A stretch of DNA of 64,000 nucleotides from Dasyornis broadbenti (GCA_013397935.1 VZRN01002962.1:868614-932613), one strand, 5' to 3'; shown: positions 25,511 through 39,000, counted from the stretch's first letter. Notes: generated by a model not told the origin, from the sequence alone. Translations and numbers: made by a program.

Positions 25511-26559
25511 AGAGAGAGATGGAGAATAATGCTTTACCATTGTAATACTATTGTATTAACATCATCCCTTGAGTGAGGCTGATGCACTGCACAGAAATCT
25601 GGGCTGTTTTGCTATAAGTGGAAAGTTACTTAAGTAGGGTGTCTCTGCAGAGATGAAGGATGCAGCAAAGAGGTGGAGATTTAAAAAGCCAGATCTGGTT
25701 CTCGGAAAGAATACAGCCACATAAAAACAGGTATAGGAATTTGAAGACCTTTTTTTTAGCTGGTACATTTTTGTAGATTTTTTACCCTGTACAGAAAAAA
25801 CTATTCAGCATTTAGCACTAAAGACCTGGGAAACCTTAGACAACTGGAAAACAGAAAAAAAAAAAACAAACCCAAATTGCAAACCCAAACCATCTAAAGC
25901 AGTAGAGCTATGCTAATTCACTTGGAATCCTCGGTAATACAACCCATCAAATCTAGGATCTTTTATGGGGAACCAAACCAGGACCCAATAGGGAAACAAA
26001 GAAAAGTAAAAGGAAAACCAAGGGTAAGAAGAGAGTTTTATGCAGTGACAAAACATAGGTATTTGTTAAATTCCCAGATCTGCTCTGGACTAGCTGTATT
26101 TTGAGGTACTATAGGTTCCTTGAGGATGGAAGAGGTGTAATCTTCAAACCAATGGGGACATTATGAAGTTTAATTCTGGCTGTTTGTTCCATTGGTATAA
26201 ATGTACAAAGTGGGAACAGGGAAGATTGGATCAAGAAGAAAACAGGCAAAACTGTCTAACATCCATAAAATTTCTATAAGCTTTTGCTTGCCTAGGACTA
26301 GACCAGAGAGCAACTCTGTTCAGCCTGTTTTTGAACAGCAACTGCAGATGAGCTAGGATAGTCACAGCATTAAAGCATCCAGCTGACACTTGAACAACAT
26401 GTCTAAAATGAGCATATCCAGAAGCACCTAGTGGCTGAGGAAAAAAATTCCCCGCTTTTGCATTACTAGTCCTATTTTTAGATCACTGGTATTTTAAAAA
26501 GGTTTTCAAGAAGAGTGTTTTTTGAAAAAACAGACAGAATTTACAGAACAAGACCAAAA

Positions 26560-26770
26560 TGTGAAGTGCTGGATGACTGTGGGTGAAGGGAAAGACTTTG
26601 GCACAGGCTTCTCAGCAAGTCAGCCTAGCCCAGACTCCTGGCCAGGCTCCAGCTTTGGAAGCCGTCCTCAGACTCCTCCGAGATGACTATCGGCTCCTCT
26701 TCCTGCTCAAAGCTGTTGAGCAATAAAGCTCTGAGTTGTCAAACTGATACTGCTCTTTCAAGCAGAAGTG
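26560..26770 (+). mobile_element. Possible LTR fragment with poly(A) signal
   Basis: A GC-richer patch ends in GAGCAATAAAGCTCTGAGTT (around 26720), which resembles the R region of a retroviral LTR with its AATAAA signal. No TG...CA boundaries or second copy were found in the window, so this is tentative. It could also be a chance poly(A)-signal context. Confidence 0.25.
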
Positions 26771-27990
26771 CTGTGATTCAGTCATCAGTGAAATAACCCT
26801 CCCGATACCAAAACTCCCAGAGCAGCTCTGGAATGAAAAGTGTAATCATAAATGCAATATTTTGTTTTGTTAAGCTTTTTGGTGAATATTAGTTTGTTAT
26901 TGTCTTTACTTTTGTGATGTGTCGTTAGTAATGACTGACCGTGTGATACTGGAAATCTTTCACTACAAACAGGAATATGGTTGTGCACTTCAGAGCTGCA
27001 TTTTAGGAGCATGAGAAATATTTTGAGAAATGGCTTTATTCCTTCATTGTGTCATCTTAGTAAAGCATGAGGAAAGAGGATGTCTGAGCACAACAGAAGC
27101 ACTTAAACTCATGGGGCTGGCAGAACAAAAACTGAAAGATCCCTTCTTCTCCCATGGAAGCAGTGCTCTCATCATGCTAACATTTCTTCAGCATCCCCAA
27201 AAGCGAACCAGGATATCCTTTGAGAACTGAAACTAACTCTCCTTTGCCGATCAGACACTCTTTTTAACTTTTGGGATGTGTTTTTTTGGGGGGTTTTATT
27301 TGGTTCTGTTTTTTTTTTTTTAAATCTTGGTTGGTTTTGTTTTGTTGGTGTATTTTTGTTTGGTTGTTTTTTTTGTTTGTATGATTTTTTTTTGTTGTTG
27401 TTTGTTTGTTTGCTTTCCAGGGAGATCAAAGCTTTACACCTATAATGTTTTATTTTCCACACCAAATTAAAACTTCTAGTCACTAGCACTTGTACCTCAG
27501 CACTGATTTCTTCTGGCTGTCTCCTTGATCATCCCACTAGAATGTGTTTCCCCTATAAAACAATTCTTGATTTGCTAAAACATTTCCAAGCATTACTCCT
27601 TTCCATGTTGTCAAAGCAATGCTGTCAGGAACCTTTGACCAGTGTGTTTATGAATCAGAACTGGTATTTTACAGAGGAAAAAACTAGGAAAGGTCTATTT
27701 TCCCTCTAACTTTCTTAAAACTAGCATATTCATACAACCAAGGTGACTGTAACAGGAGATGTGCCCCTATTCTCTTTTTCTCCTCACCACTGCCTTTGCT
27801 ACAAGAATGAAAGCCACACTATCACACCTGCAGCAATATCAAAGTGACCAAGGACACAATTCCCCTGGTCCAGTGGTGCTGGAGGGAATCTGTGTTTTCA
27901 GAAAGATCTTTGAGACATACAAACTACCATGATAATTTAGTTTCCTATAAACAGGTTGTAAAAGAAAGAATGGTAATTGAACTAAGCATG
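26771..27990. other. Intergenic with a T/G-rich low-complexity tract
   Basis: No exon seen. The stretch 27276-27415 is almost purely T and G on the plus strand and is listed as a repeat. The frames on the minus strand across it are low-complexity Lys/Asn/Gln-type translations and not genes. Confidence 0.5.
27276..27415 (+). repeat. T/G-rich low-complexity tract
   Basis: About 140 bases on the plus strand contain hardly any A or C, with runs of T broken by GG, GTT and GTTTG units. On the other strand this is an (AAC/AAAC)-rich sequence. Confidence 0.85.
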
Positions 27991-28195
27991 CCTCAAAGTT
28001 GTGCCAAGGGATGTTTAGAAATAATATCAGGAAAAATTTCTTCACCTGGAGGGTTGTCAAGCAGTGAAACAGGCTGTCCAAGGAAATGCTTGAGGCACTT
28101 AGAAACATGGTTTAGTGGTGGGCTTGGCAGTGTTGGGTTAATGGTTGGACTCAATCTTACAAGTCTTTCCCAACCTAAACGTCTCTATTGTATCT
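27990..28195 (+). mobile_element. CR1 LINE 3'-end fragment
   Basis: Forward CR1 3'-UTR. Clear blocks are the AGGAAAAATTTCTTCACCTG region, CAGGCTGTCCAAGGAAATGC, and the tail GTTGGACTCAATCTTACAAG then TTTCCCAACCTAAACGTCTC. 5'-truncated, with a decayed tail repeat. The plus frame at 27844-28203 lies on it and is not a gene. Confidence 0.85.
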
Positions 28196-29500
28196 GTTAT
28201 TGAATTAAATCTATATCTGAAGTATCCAAGCATCCTTCAGAAATGAGACAGAGAAAAAAAATCAATCATCCAAACAGCTAGAAATAGATAAAAAACTAGC
28301 CCTTATACAAGGGGTTTTCTGACTAAGGCCAAGTTTTCCTATGTAAAGAAAAGCAGATCAAAACTACCCAGTCTTTGTGATCTAAAGCACATTTCTGGTT
28401 GTATTACAAAAATTTCTTCTTTGGGATACACCCTTTGGGAAGTTCCAGCATTTTTGGTCATGTTGGCTGTCACAAATTCATGGAGCTTTGTTGGTGGGAA
28501 GGATGATTTTCTGTTTCCAGGCTCAGACTCTTATTATAGCTTAGATCAAACCCTGTAATAAAATCCTTTTACAACCGCCAATTCTATCATATGCAAATAC
28601 TTAAACTTCTACTGAATCCCCCAGCCTAATCGACCATCTACAGCCTTACTTACCCCGAGAACATTGCCAGAGGTACATTTGTTCCTCATCATTTCATATT
28701 CTAGGCATGGACACAATGTAAAGTTCAGTTGTGTTCATCTCATAGTAGGAAAAGAACTGCCTTAACATAATAAGCTCAGAAAAAAATTTGGATATGTTGT
28801 TATTGTCTGAAAACTGGGTTTTAAACTAACAGACCCTCATGGTTTTTTTTGACAGCCCCTGTGAATCTTGGGAAGAGTGTGGAGCACTACTAGATGCACC
28901 TTTAAGGACCTAGAAAATAATCCCCCCAGACCAAGCTGCCCATGGCCCTTCCCTTTGCCCCCCTCCAAAAAAAGTCATAAATTCCTCCAGAGGAAGAGGG
29001 CACTGCTGGGTGTCCAGAGGTTGCACCAGGCTAGCAGAGGCTGCTGCAGCTATGCTACTGCAAAGTGCATGTCATTTCTCATTTTTGCCAGAGAAGCGAA
29101 CCCATGAATAGTGACAAGGCTGCCATTAAGAGCGTGATATCTCTGCATTACAGATTAGCTCTCTAGTCTTCCATGAAAAGGAAAATGTGTTTAAAAAACC
29201 CCACCAAGCGAGATCTATTGCATGAAAACAAAATGCAAAATGGCATACAAGGAACAATAAAACAGAAGAATGGCAGTGTCTTTCATTTATAACACCACCT
29301 TTAAACTTTATTTTAGCCTTATACTTTTTGGTAAATCAAGAAAGCTCACAAGGGCTCCACGTGGAGCTGGGATGAGTGCATATTAACAGCAAGAGTTTTT
29401 CTTAAGCCATGTCACTAACTAATGACAGAGCACTGAGATCTCTTTTTTTACTAAGTGGTAAGATAAGGAGGCAGCAGACAGTGTTCTAAGCCAGATCTGT
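28196..29500. other. Intergenic, no gene seen
   Basis: AT-rich. A POU octamer lies at 28591-28598. A short C-rich patch at about 28920-28970 carries a plus frame without recognisable content. Confidence 0.5.
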
Positions 29501-29504
29501 ATCC

Positions 29505-30035
29505 ATAGTGTGGATACACACAGCAGCCTACAAATACCTACAAATCTGAGAACTCTTAGTAGTGACTTGAGGCTGCTTCCCAGTCTCAGGCTGACTTACA
29601 CACTTAGCCCTTACAACTCTTCTCCTCCAGAGAGCCACTCCCTTCCTTGCAGGGGAGCAGGACACCAGCCCTCCCTACCAGGTTCTCACCCTGGAACCTC
29701 AAGCTGAACAGCAGAAGGCTTCTCATCCACAGCACCTTCCTGATCAGCTGTCAAACCTCCTTGCTCCTCACCCCTCCTTTCCACACTGCTCTCACTTCTT
29801 CACTTTCAAGATTTTTGTCTCCAACAATCCCCCAGAGCAACCAGCCACTTCCAATCTGCTGCTCCCATTTTGCCTTGTTTTATGACTGCTCTTGAATAAT
29901 CAGATGTAACGTTTGTTAGCCTGTAGCTGGTGGAGGTAACCAGACCTTCTTCTTAGCCCTTTTGGCTTCCCCTCTGTAAGTGCTTGTAACCCAGCTCAGG
30001 AATCACCTAATAAAGTGGCCAGTGTCCAGGACAAA
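29505..30035 (+). other. C/T-rich unclassified segment with poly(A) signal
   Basis: About 400 bases are unusually rich in C and T on the plus strand compared with its flanks. The segment ends with ACCTAATAAAGTGGCCAGTG, a poly(A) signal followed by a G/T-containing stretch. It could be a repeat of a family I do not recognise (such as an LTR) or the 3' end of a non-coding transcript. No coding content: two overlapping plus frames are low-complexity Ser/Pro/Leu. Confidence 0.3.
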
Positions 30036-32281
30036 CTCTTAAATAGATTAACTGGAATGTTTTGGTGGGGGCAGGGAAGGGGGAAACCCCAAACAAAAAA
30101 ACAAGGAAAAAATGCACCAGCAGCCTGCAGGAGCAAAAGACAGTCATTTGCTTTCTGAACTCATATGCTGTTGGGTAAACTATGAAATAAAATGAAGTAA
30201 AATTATATTTCCAATTGCTGCCTCCAAGGGAACAGAATGGAATCAGAGAGGAAAGCACAGCTCTGGAGAATCAGGAGATGTGGCTGCAGTTTTCAGTTCT
30301 GCTAGAGATATCCTTTGGCAGAAACGCTATCTCAGGCAGGCTTGGCATTACGTACCCAGAGTTCGGTGGATTCACTCTTCTCAAAACCACTCTGCCATTT
30401 TCAGGTGAAAGTTGATAGAGGTGGAGCTTTATCCTTTCTACTTACATTCTTTTTATCTTGCACTTCACCAAGAGACACAGAAAAACCAGACTGAACAGTG
30501 CTAAGAACGGGAAATAGAGACTTTTAATTTTGTAAATAGGCGCTAAGCCTTGCTAGGGACTGCAGCGTTCCCAGTGCAGATAAGCATCGCTCCCTCGTGT
30601 GGTTAAAACTCACTATTGCTAATTTAGCGGCACTGCAGATCTTTGCATGAAAATTAAGGGAAGAAAGGATTATTTGCCTGGATTTGCATCTCAATGCACA
30701 GTCACATATGCGTTCACGCATGCAGAAGTATGAGTACAATGATACACCTTGCACAGAATTCACTCTGAACAGACAATTTCACCTTGTATCTATGTTAAAA
30801 GGCTAAAAAAACCCTAAAAAGCAGCTCCCTCAAAAGGCTGATAAAAACAGCAAAGAAAACTGAGATGTGATATGGAGAAATCTACAAGTCCTTACAAAAG
30901 AGGCTGTAAGGAACCGAGTTTTTCATACGCAAACAGTGATTGAATTGTTGCCCTCTAGATAACCAATACTTAAACCCACATAGTAGCTTGAAAATTAAAG
31001 ATGTGAAACTACTGGATCGCTTCACAGGATTAACACACACCCTTAAATATCCTCTCAGGGTGTGCAGAATCCTATATAACACTTTCTGTGAGCATTCAGA
31101 GAGTCCACAGACCTCATCAATTTATCTGTTAATTCACACCTGAATGGCATTTATACGTCCAACATACAGTGTAATGACAGAGTCCCTTACTGTGTGTACT
31201 AGACAGAAGATATGTTATTAATACTGTTCAGCAGAGCTGTACCAAGGCACCCTAATGCCTCAGAGCCCCCTCCCTTGCCCTGGTTTCCAAACTGATAGCT
31301 CAACAGAGGATGCCTCTCATTTTGTCTCAATGCAGTGAACTCTTTCCATGCAGCCTAGCACAATAAGCTTGCATAAACAGGTCTCTATAGAAAAGAAAAC
31401 CCAAAAAACCCCATTACTACTTCCAGCCAAGCTGCAATTTAATCAAGAGAACAATGAAATATTTTCTATGCTTTCATTGCTAACAAATCACAATTTATTA
31501 AAAAAGCCAAATATATTAGAAGGTTTATATGAAATATCATTGTGCAATAAATTCCTCCTGAAAAACACTGGAGAGTGAAGATGGGAATAGAAGACCGAAA
31601 TAATTGAAATTTTTGTTCTCTTAACTCAATAGCAAGGTATTTGCATAAGAAAGCATTATTCCATTATATGCTGTGAGCAAATATGCTTATTCACAGGAGT
31701 AACAGCTAACTCAGGTATTTCCAGCTGATATCGGGAAACGTTCAAATTTATCTAAAATACATAACTGCCGTTACGTGTTGCAAGGAATGGCTGGAGATCA
31801 AGAATTAAAATACCTTGAACACAGGACTTACAATGTCATTTAATCTCAGGAAAAAAAAAAAAGGAAATGTGCTCTCTGGGACTTTTTCACACCACCTTCT
31901 CTTTCAAAATATTTGTTGCATTCAAGGTGTGAATGTCCTTGAAAGAGAAAAATAAAGAAAGCATAAAGGTGATATTTTGGGAACAGACTGTGTCTACATA
32001 TGTCCATACTTTCCAGGAATTTACAGCTGTTATTTTTCCCTCCATAGTGACTGTGGCTGGTCTCCTTCTTATAAGAAAACTAGACCCATCCCTACAGGAG
32101 TTTCCCCTCAAGCAGCCTCCCCACCCTCCCCCATCCTTAAGGAATCATAAGTCAAGCTTAAATACTTTGGAAAGAAATTCATTTTCCTGCAGCATAGGAA
32201 GACTGATGCACAAACATTAGAGCAATCTAATTTTAGATCATTCAGACAATACGCTGGATCCTTACGCGCATTTATTTAAGG

Positions 32282-32291
32282 CTATTTATAG
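32282..32291. promoter_or_regulatory. MEF2-type site
   Basis: CTATTTATAG is an exact match to the YTAWWWWTAR consensus of MEF2 factors, about 65 bases left of a G-rich microsatellite. Function is not shown. Confidence 0.3.
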
Positions 32292-32354
32292 TCCTCCAGA
32301 CACTGCTGGAAGTATAGTCATCCATTGTGGAGCTACTCTGCTGTGCTCCAGTTT

Positions 32355-32393
32355 GGGAGGGAGGAAGGGAGGGAGGGAGGGAGGGATGGAGGA
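32355..32393 (+). repeat. (GGGA)n microsatellite with G-quadruplex potential
   Basis: Seven GGG runs separated by one to three bases on the plus strand fit the G3+N1-7 pattern for a four-stranded structure. Confidence 0.9.
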
Positions 32394-34302
32394 GGCAATC
32401 AAGAGTCTGATTGTTCTGGGGAACACAGGTATAGAGGTGTTGGATGAAATGTTCATTTGCAGGCTGAACGGAGATCAAAAGTTCCGGCCGCTTAGCAACT
32501 CTACTGCTGCCAAGAACTGTAGGGGCACTGAAGAACTTGGAAGTCCCAAACCACAGCAAATTACAGGCCCAGATACAAGTGCTGCTCATAGCTGCAGGCA
32601 CGGAAAAGGGACTGTGTGCCAGAGCAGGGGGAAAAAGCCTTGAAAAAGTTTTTAGTCCTCTGGGGACATTTTTGGAGTAGTATAAATGGCTATACTGTAC
32701 CTCAGAGCCTGAGTGTTGAAGTCAGCAGCTCTCTTGAAGGCATGTGACTTCCAGAACAAAGTTCTTCTTTTTGTTGTAGGCACTTGCAAGTTCATCTGAA
32801 CACTGGCACCCCACAGACTCTAGGTCTTGGTTATTAGAATGCCTCTCAAATCCCAGCCTTCGTCAGTTCTTCTTTTTAGTTCATCTTTTAAAGAAAACAC
32901 AACCAAACAAAACCAGCATGTCTGCTGGCTTCAGATGAATTTTAACAACACGTTAAGGCAACATTTCCAATGCACTCATCCAGTGGTTGAACTGTAATTC
33001 ATGCTCCATGGTGTCACAAAAGCATTTGGATCATCAGCTCTGGTTGTCCTGCTGCAATATTAAAACATGCTTCTCCAGTTTGCCCTGTCTAATACACACA
33101 TCATCTTTTATCACATTTAGATGCAAGTCCTGGGGCCACTAGCTCTTCTAGAGCAGACGAGCTATTTTAACTCACAGTGTCCTTCAGATATCCAGGTCAA
33201 AGGACTCCCACTTGAAAATATGGAAAATCCAAAGCACTGCAACACAACATCTTGTCTTCATCACAGTATGTCGTGAGTAGGAAAATCTGCTTTTGAAATT
33301 ATTGGTGATTTTAGACAACCTTCCCCATGAATCTGGCCATATGGAACCTAAGGCCTTACTGTTTTACTTTTATAAAGCAGCAACTACAAGGCACAGCAGA
33401 TAGAATACATTTGTGGGTCACAGATCCTTAAGTCAGTGTCCTAGTATCTATGAGAGCTAAATATGATCCATTGCTTAAAGAGAAGCGGGTAGGAAGTTTA
33501 AAATCACTATTCCAAGGCTCATAAAAAGACTGAGATCTATGCTCTCAGATCTAAATCTGCTCTTGGAAGCATTAGCCAGCTCATGTTGGCATAATCAAAC
33601 TGTACTGCTTGGGACTCCAAAAGATAGTTCCTCACTCAAAGAAAATAACTTTGCATTTTATGAAATTGCCATGGACAAAAATGAGAGACTAGTAAAATGG
33701 GAAAAGGACAAAACAAACCAGCATAATAAGATAGCTCTGTCTTGAAGATTTTTGTTTCTAAAAATTATGTATTGTAAATTAGTTATGACCCTTTAAGAAC
33801 TAGCTGATCTCCAAAGAAATCCAAGCTACTCCCAGCAATGAGGGTGGGTCAGCAGTGCTCATGCCAAAAGGGGTTAATTGGTTAAGGCACCTTCTTTCAA
33901 GACCTTATGCTCCCAGACCTTTGAAATGTCCAGTGCTTGCTATTGAAATATTGCAGAACTAAGGTATTAGTCAGTTTTTCTTGCATATAAATGGTACTGT
34001 CAAAGAGAATTTTCCCAAATCATCTGAAAAATACTTGGATAGCATCAACAAGAACAATAATGGAGAACAACCTCTGCATGAGCACTACACTATAAATAAA
34101 ACCAACAGACCACTAGAGAGTGAGCATGGCTGAGGAAGACCAGACTGCATTAAGGATAAGGTCTTTCACATCTGTGTTGGCAAGTTACTGTATATTTTCA
34201 TTGTGAGGAACTCTTGTATCACCAATCAAAGTTTTAAAATTACTATCTCAGCATTCTAGGAATGTAGTTATGCAATTCAACTGACATGTAAACACCTGCA
34301 GC

Positions 34303-35090
34303 AAAACTGGCTGAGATGGGATGCCATCCAGAGGGATCTGAACAAGCTCGAGAAGTGGGCCCATGGGAGTCTCATGAGGTGTAAGAAGATCAAGTGCAAA
34401 GTGCTGCACCTGGATTGGAGCAACGGCTGGTCCCAGTACAGATCAAGAGCAGTCCTGCTTAGAAGGACTTGAAGGCACAGGTGGATGAGAGGCTGGATGT
34501 GACCCAGCCATGTGCACTTGCAGCCCAGAAAGCCAAAAATGTCCTGGACTGGATCCAAAGCAGTGTGGGCAGCAGGCTTAAGGAGGGGATTGCCCCTCTA
34601 CTCCACCCTGGTGAGACCCCACCTGCAGTGCTGCATCCAGCTCTGGGGTCCTCAGCACAGTTAGAATATTAACCTCTTGCAGTGAGTCCAGAGGAGGCCA
34701 CCAAGATAATTAGAGGGAATCTCTAATGAGGAAAGGCTGAGAGAATTGGGATTGCTCAGCCTGGAAAACAGGCAGCTTAGGGGTGACCTAACTGGGGCCT
34801 TCTGGTACCTGAAGGGAGCCTGCAAGAAAACTTGGAGAGGGACTTTTTACATGAGCATGTAGTGACAGGACAAGGGGGGATGGATTCAAACTGAAAGACA
34901 GTAGGTTCAAATTAGATGAATGAAATGATTTGCTGTGAGGGTGGTGAGGCAGTGGAACAGGTTTACCACAGAAGTTGTGAATGCCTCATCTCTGGAGGTG
35001 TTCATGCAACCTGGTCTAGTTGAAGGTGTCCCTGCCCGTGGCAAAGAGGCTGGATGCCTTGCAGCCCAAACCATTTCTGATTCTATGATG
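34303..35090 (+). mobile_element. CR1 LINE, 3' part of ORF2 and 3' UTR
   Basis: Forward CR1 starting in the last part of the reverse-transcriptase frame (GGGATGCCATCCAGAGGGAT and the CAAGTGCAAAGTGCTGCACC block) and running through the 3' UTR (CAGCCTGGAAAACAGGCAGC) to the tail TTTCTGATTCTATGATG. The reading frame is broken by indels and stops, so it is an inactive 5'-truncated copy. Open frames on both strands inside it (34277-34558 minus, 34469-34672 plus) are remnants of it. Confidence 0.9.
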
Positions 35091-37504
35091 TGAAATGTGT
35101 ATCAAAAATAAAGTGATTCAAGATGGAAAAAAATCAAGTCTAGGAGTAAATGAACTGTTCGTATCTACTTCTCAATGAACTTAACATATAAGGTCAAAAA
35201 TTAAGCATTTAGGTGAACTAGAAAAGGTACATAAAAGATAGCACAGATAATCACATGTACAGAAAAATTTCTGCACAAGAAAATACTAAATAGAGAGGGA
35301 ACCCTCAGGCTTGAAAAAGAGAGGTCTATAACATCAAGAATAATATGAGAGAGATGAAGAGGGAATGATTATTCACTACTTGAGACTCACACAAGGAAAT
35401 CATCAGGTTTAAAGCACAAGCCACAGGAAATATTTTTTCCAAACAAGGCATAGTTAAATTGTGTAACTTATTGAGTGTTGTGGATGCCAAGTATTTAAAT
35501 GGGTTCAAGAGGGATTATACAAATGCGTTTAGAATACTTCTGTTGGTGGCTATAAAAAATTAAAAGAAAAAAACCCCTACAGTTTTGATGCACCAGATGC
35601 TTCAGAAGCATGTAAAGTGATAACTGCCAGAAACAGGGGAGATGGAACAGGAGGACACTTCTCACAGTTTTGCATCCCTTCCCTAAAGGGGCATGAGTGC
35701 CAGACACTGGAGCACATGGTCTTCTGGGTTTGTCCAGGATAGCAGCTCTTTGCAGAGAAGCCTTACAGCTGTGGAGTCAAGAAGTCTGCCGGGCTTCCCT
35801 GTAAGAGGAACCTCCAGGGTCAACCATGGTTTCTCTGGCCTTTACTGTAGCTCATTCTCATGAGTTCACTGACTTGTGGGCAGAGAAGGGGAAGAGGAGA
35901 CAGTGAGAGAGCAGAAGCAGAGTGTCAAGAGAACTATGGCACCATTCATGTTGCCTCTAGAAACGAAACCATTTCATCCACCTTGTGAAAAATTTTCCTC
36001 CAGAAAGCCTCTGAGAGTTTTCTTGACAACACAGACAGTTTACAATGTCTGAACAGTTTTTTATGGCATGCTATGAACAAAATTTAAATACCAGTGCCAA
36101 GAATTAGAATGATTTACATCATTCTCTCCAGGGTGGGGCATACTTTTTTCTCTACTCAGAGGCTCCTAATGTCCCCCATGCTGCTAAGCTGTGTTTATCA
36201 CTATAAATTAAAAGGTTTCCATTGCAAATCTCTGAAGCTCTTGAAGCAGGGCAGGCTTGTTCTTAGGGAAATGGGGGTATGTATTCAAGTCCTGAAGGAA
36301 TCAACTGCTTCAGCACAATCTCTGCTCCTGGTTCCTGCTGAATTCCTGGAGGTCTCAGTGCAGCCATTCATCTCCAAAGCGATAGCCAGATCAACAGGAG
36401 AGTGCTTGATGTTGTACCTTCTCAGTGTAAGCATTGCAAGTCTAGGGACCTGTTTTCAACTGCATTTCCATAGATGTGGAGCTACACAAATTGACATTTC
36501 ATACACTGTCTGTCTCAGAAGGCAGCGTGGCAACACCAAGCCAATGATTAGGCCAGTCAGACACTCAACCCGTTGCCATCAGTTTAATGAATTACAAAAC
36601 AAAGCACATTCACAGTTCATAGCAAGATTCAGATATTGAATTCAGATTGCCATCTCTTACCAGGACTACCCAAACACAGATGTTCAGGAAAATTTTGCCC
36701 AGACTCCACCAAAGTCCCAGGACATTCCTGAAGGAGAGCCATATTTCTTATTATTATTCCAGAGACAGATTTCCCTGCACTGCACTGCTTTCTGGCAGCA
36801 AAAGCAATCCTACCAGAACCCAGAACAGAGCCAGTGCAGGACGGTTTTTTTCTGGGCAGACTAGGATAAAATTATCCCCAAAGACTGCACTGTTTTTCAG
36901 TGTTGCACCAAAACACCTTTCTCTATATAAAAGGGGGAATGTGCTAAAAGAACAAAACACTCCTTTATTATTGTAAAAAGAACCTGTAGGCTGAAAATTT
37001 TAAGTTGCATTTTCTGAGAAGTTGGTATAACTGCTGCAGGTTAAGTTTTCATACAGCTCCTGCAGCATTTAAAGGGAGATGTCCAGAAGCAATGCTCCCA
37101 CCAAACAAGGGTCTCCTATTGGCAGATACAAGCTGAAATTTCAGTGCAGGAACCAATTTCATAAGCCTTTTGAACAAATAACTTCATTTTGAAAGCACCA
37201 AAAATTGGTGGAAATAGAGCAGGTTTTCTGGTTTTTCTCCCCCCCAAGGATTAAGCAAAGGAAGCAGCATCTACCACAGCACTGTGTACTTGCCTATAAA
37301 ACTGGTCTCAGGCAGCAGATGCAATCTGAGGCCTACTTTGCTCTCTCAATGCTGCTTTTAATCAAAGGTGCTGCACTTTCGGACTAAGATAAAAGCTTTA
37401 TTACTGGACGTCGACATCCTGTTCTCTCAACCAGAAGTGAGGAAGTAGATTCTCACCAGATAAGGACACCTTCCAAACCCTGCAGAATATAATGGGTTTT
37501 ATTA

Positions 37505-37512
37505 TGACGTCA
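37505..37512. promoter_or_regulatory. Full palindromic CRE-like site
   Basis: TGACGTCA in AT-rich surroundings. Motif match only. Confidence 0.35.
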
Positions 37513-39000
37513 AAACTACAAGGAGATTGGTCTAATTTAATTCAATGCTCTGTTTTCTGAGTTACAGCAGAAATGCTTCTTAAAAGGCAACAAGTAACTT
37601 TTGCTGTAAAGGCAGCAGTGTGCCTTTGAAGATTTCTTGCTGGCTACCACTCACCCAAACGCAGCTGTCACAGACTTTGGTGGCCTCTAGTGGCTGTTTT
37701 GCCCACATCCCAAACTCATCACATGATTTGACTCCTAAGACTGCATCTGCTCCACTTCCCATCCGTACTTGCTGGATCACTCCAAAACTGGCAGCAGAGT
37801 GAGACGGTGATATTGAAGGGTGCAGTAGGGAAAAGATAAGGTAGGAATTGTTACAATCATCTCACATGCCATGTACCCATCATGATCTACCTGTCCTCAC
37901 CACCTACAGCAGATTTCCTGTCACTTGACAGGTATAAACAGTGGCTAGGTAGCTCTGGTTCTTGAAATTTTGTTTTCCATTGATTTTCTAACAATTTCTT
38001 TTTAAACCCCAGTTTAAGCTATGATGTCTAACAATGAAGTCAAGAACAAGATGTGTCTTCATGAAAGACTAATCTTCACTTTATATTGTCTTTCAGTTAG
38101 TTTGAGGATTTACAAGTTACAAATGCAGCTTTTAAAGAATGATTTAAGTAGTTCAACAGTTCTTCAAAAGCAACAATCTGATTTATCTTGAACTGAAGTG
38201 AACACAGAGCTCATGGAATCTGTAAATATCCCCTTTACCATTATCAAATCAAACCCAGTGAAAAGTAATATTCATGGTAAAAGTTTCCTTAAAACAGTCT
38301 AACTTTGCCTAAGTTGGGTACAGTTCTCAGATCCCACCACACTGCCTAGATCACCAATAGAGCAGTGTGGAGATTCAGACTGGATGAAATTTTACTCTTC
38401 TATATCAGGGAAGCTGAAGTCTACAAAGGCTTTAAAAGTTATTCAGCTGAAGAGAGTGGAGGCACTGGAATAGCAAGTTCCCAGACCACACCAGACACTG
38501 CCCAGCACAGCTCTTGGTGCTCTCCAAGTTCATGGTTACTCTCTCAAGCTGGAAAGTGCTACTCAAAGGATACAAAATGCTGCACAAACATTACAGCAAA
38601 CAAGCCCCACCTTCCCAAGAGGGAGGAGGGCCAATGCAGTTTCTTAAGCTGACAGAAGGTGAGAAACTCAGTCCTGAACTCCTCATAATTTTGTGCAAGT
38701 TCCAGCTCCAGCCTCAGTTACAAGCCATTCCTCTTCAGCCCAAGTAGATTTTATGTCTCTGTGTTCACTGGGTCAAGTGAATACCCCCAAACAAAACGCT
38801 TTGTCTTTGAGCAGTATCTCACTGATGCTGCTGCCCTGCGAGCAAGGCCAGAAGCAATTTACATGCCTCCATTTTTGTAACAGACTATTCAAGCACAGTT
38901 TTAATTCGATACTCTTTATTACGATATCCAGGAAAACAATAACAAGGTGATTGCTTATTACAGCTTCCACAGACTGGGGCTCCAGACCTTATTGTCCTGG

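Larger units (their letters stand above)
23291..26560. other. Intergenic, no gene seen
   Basis: AT-rich. Contains an alternating TG/TA/CA tract at 23934-23974, a 16-base perfect palindrome at 23973-23988, and a strong hairpin at 25467-25510, each listed separately. No exon recognised. Confidence 0.5.
30036..34300. other. Intergenic, no gene seen
   Basis: AT-rich with no exon or repeat family recognised. Notable sites are POU octamers at 30682-30689 and 31639-31646, a MEF2-type site at 32282-32291 and a G-rich microsatellite at 32355-32393. Confidence 0.5.

Noticed and set aside
27844..28203. 119-codon plus frame
   Set aside because: Its 3' half is CR1 3' UTR and tail, and no domain is seen.
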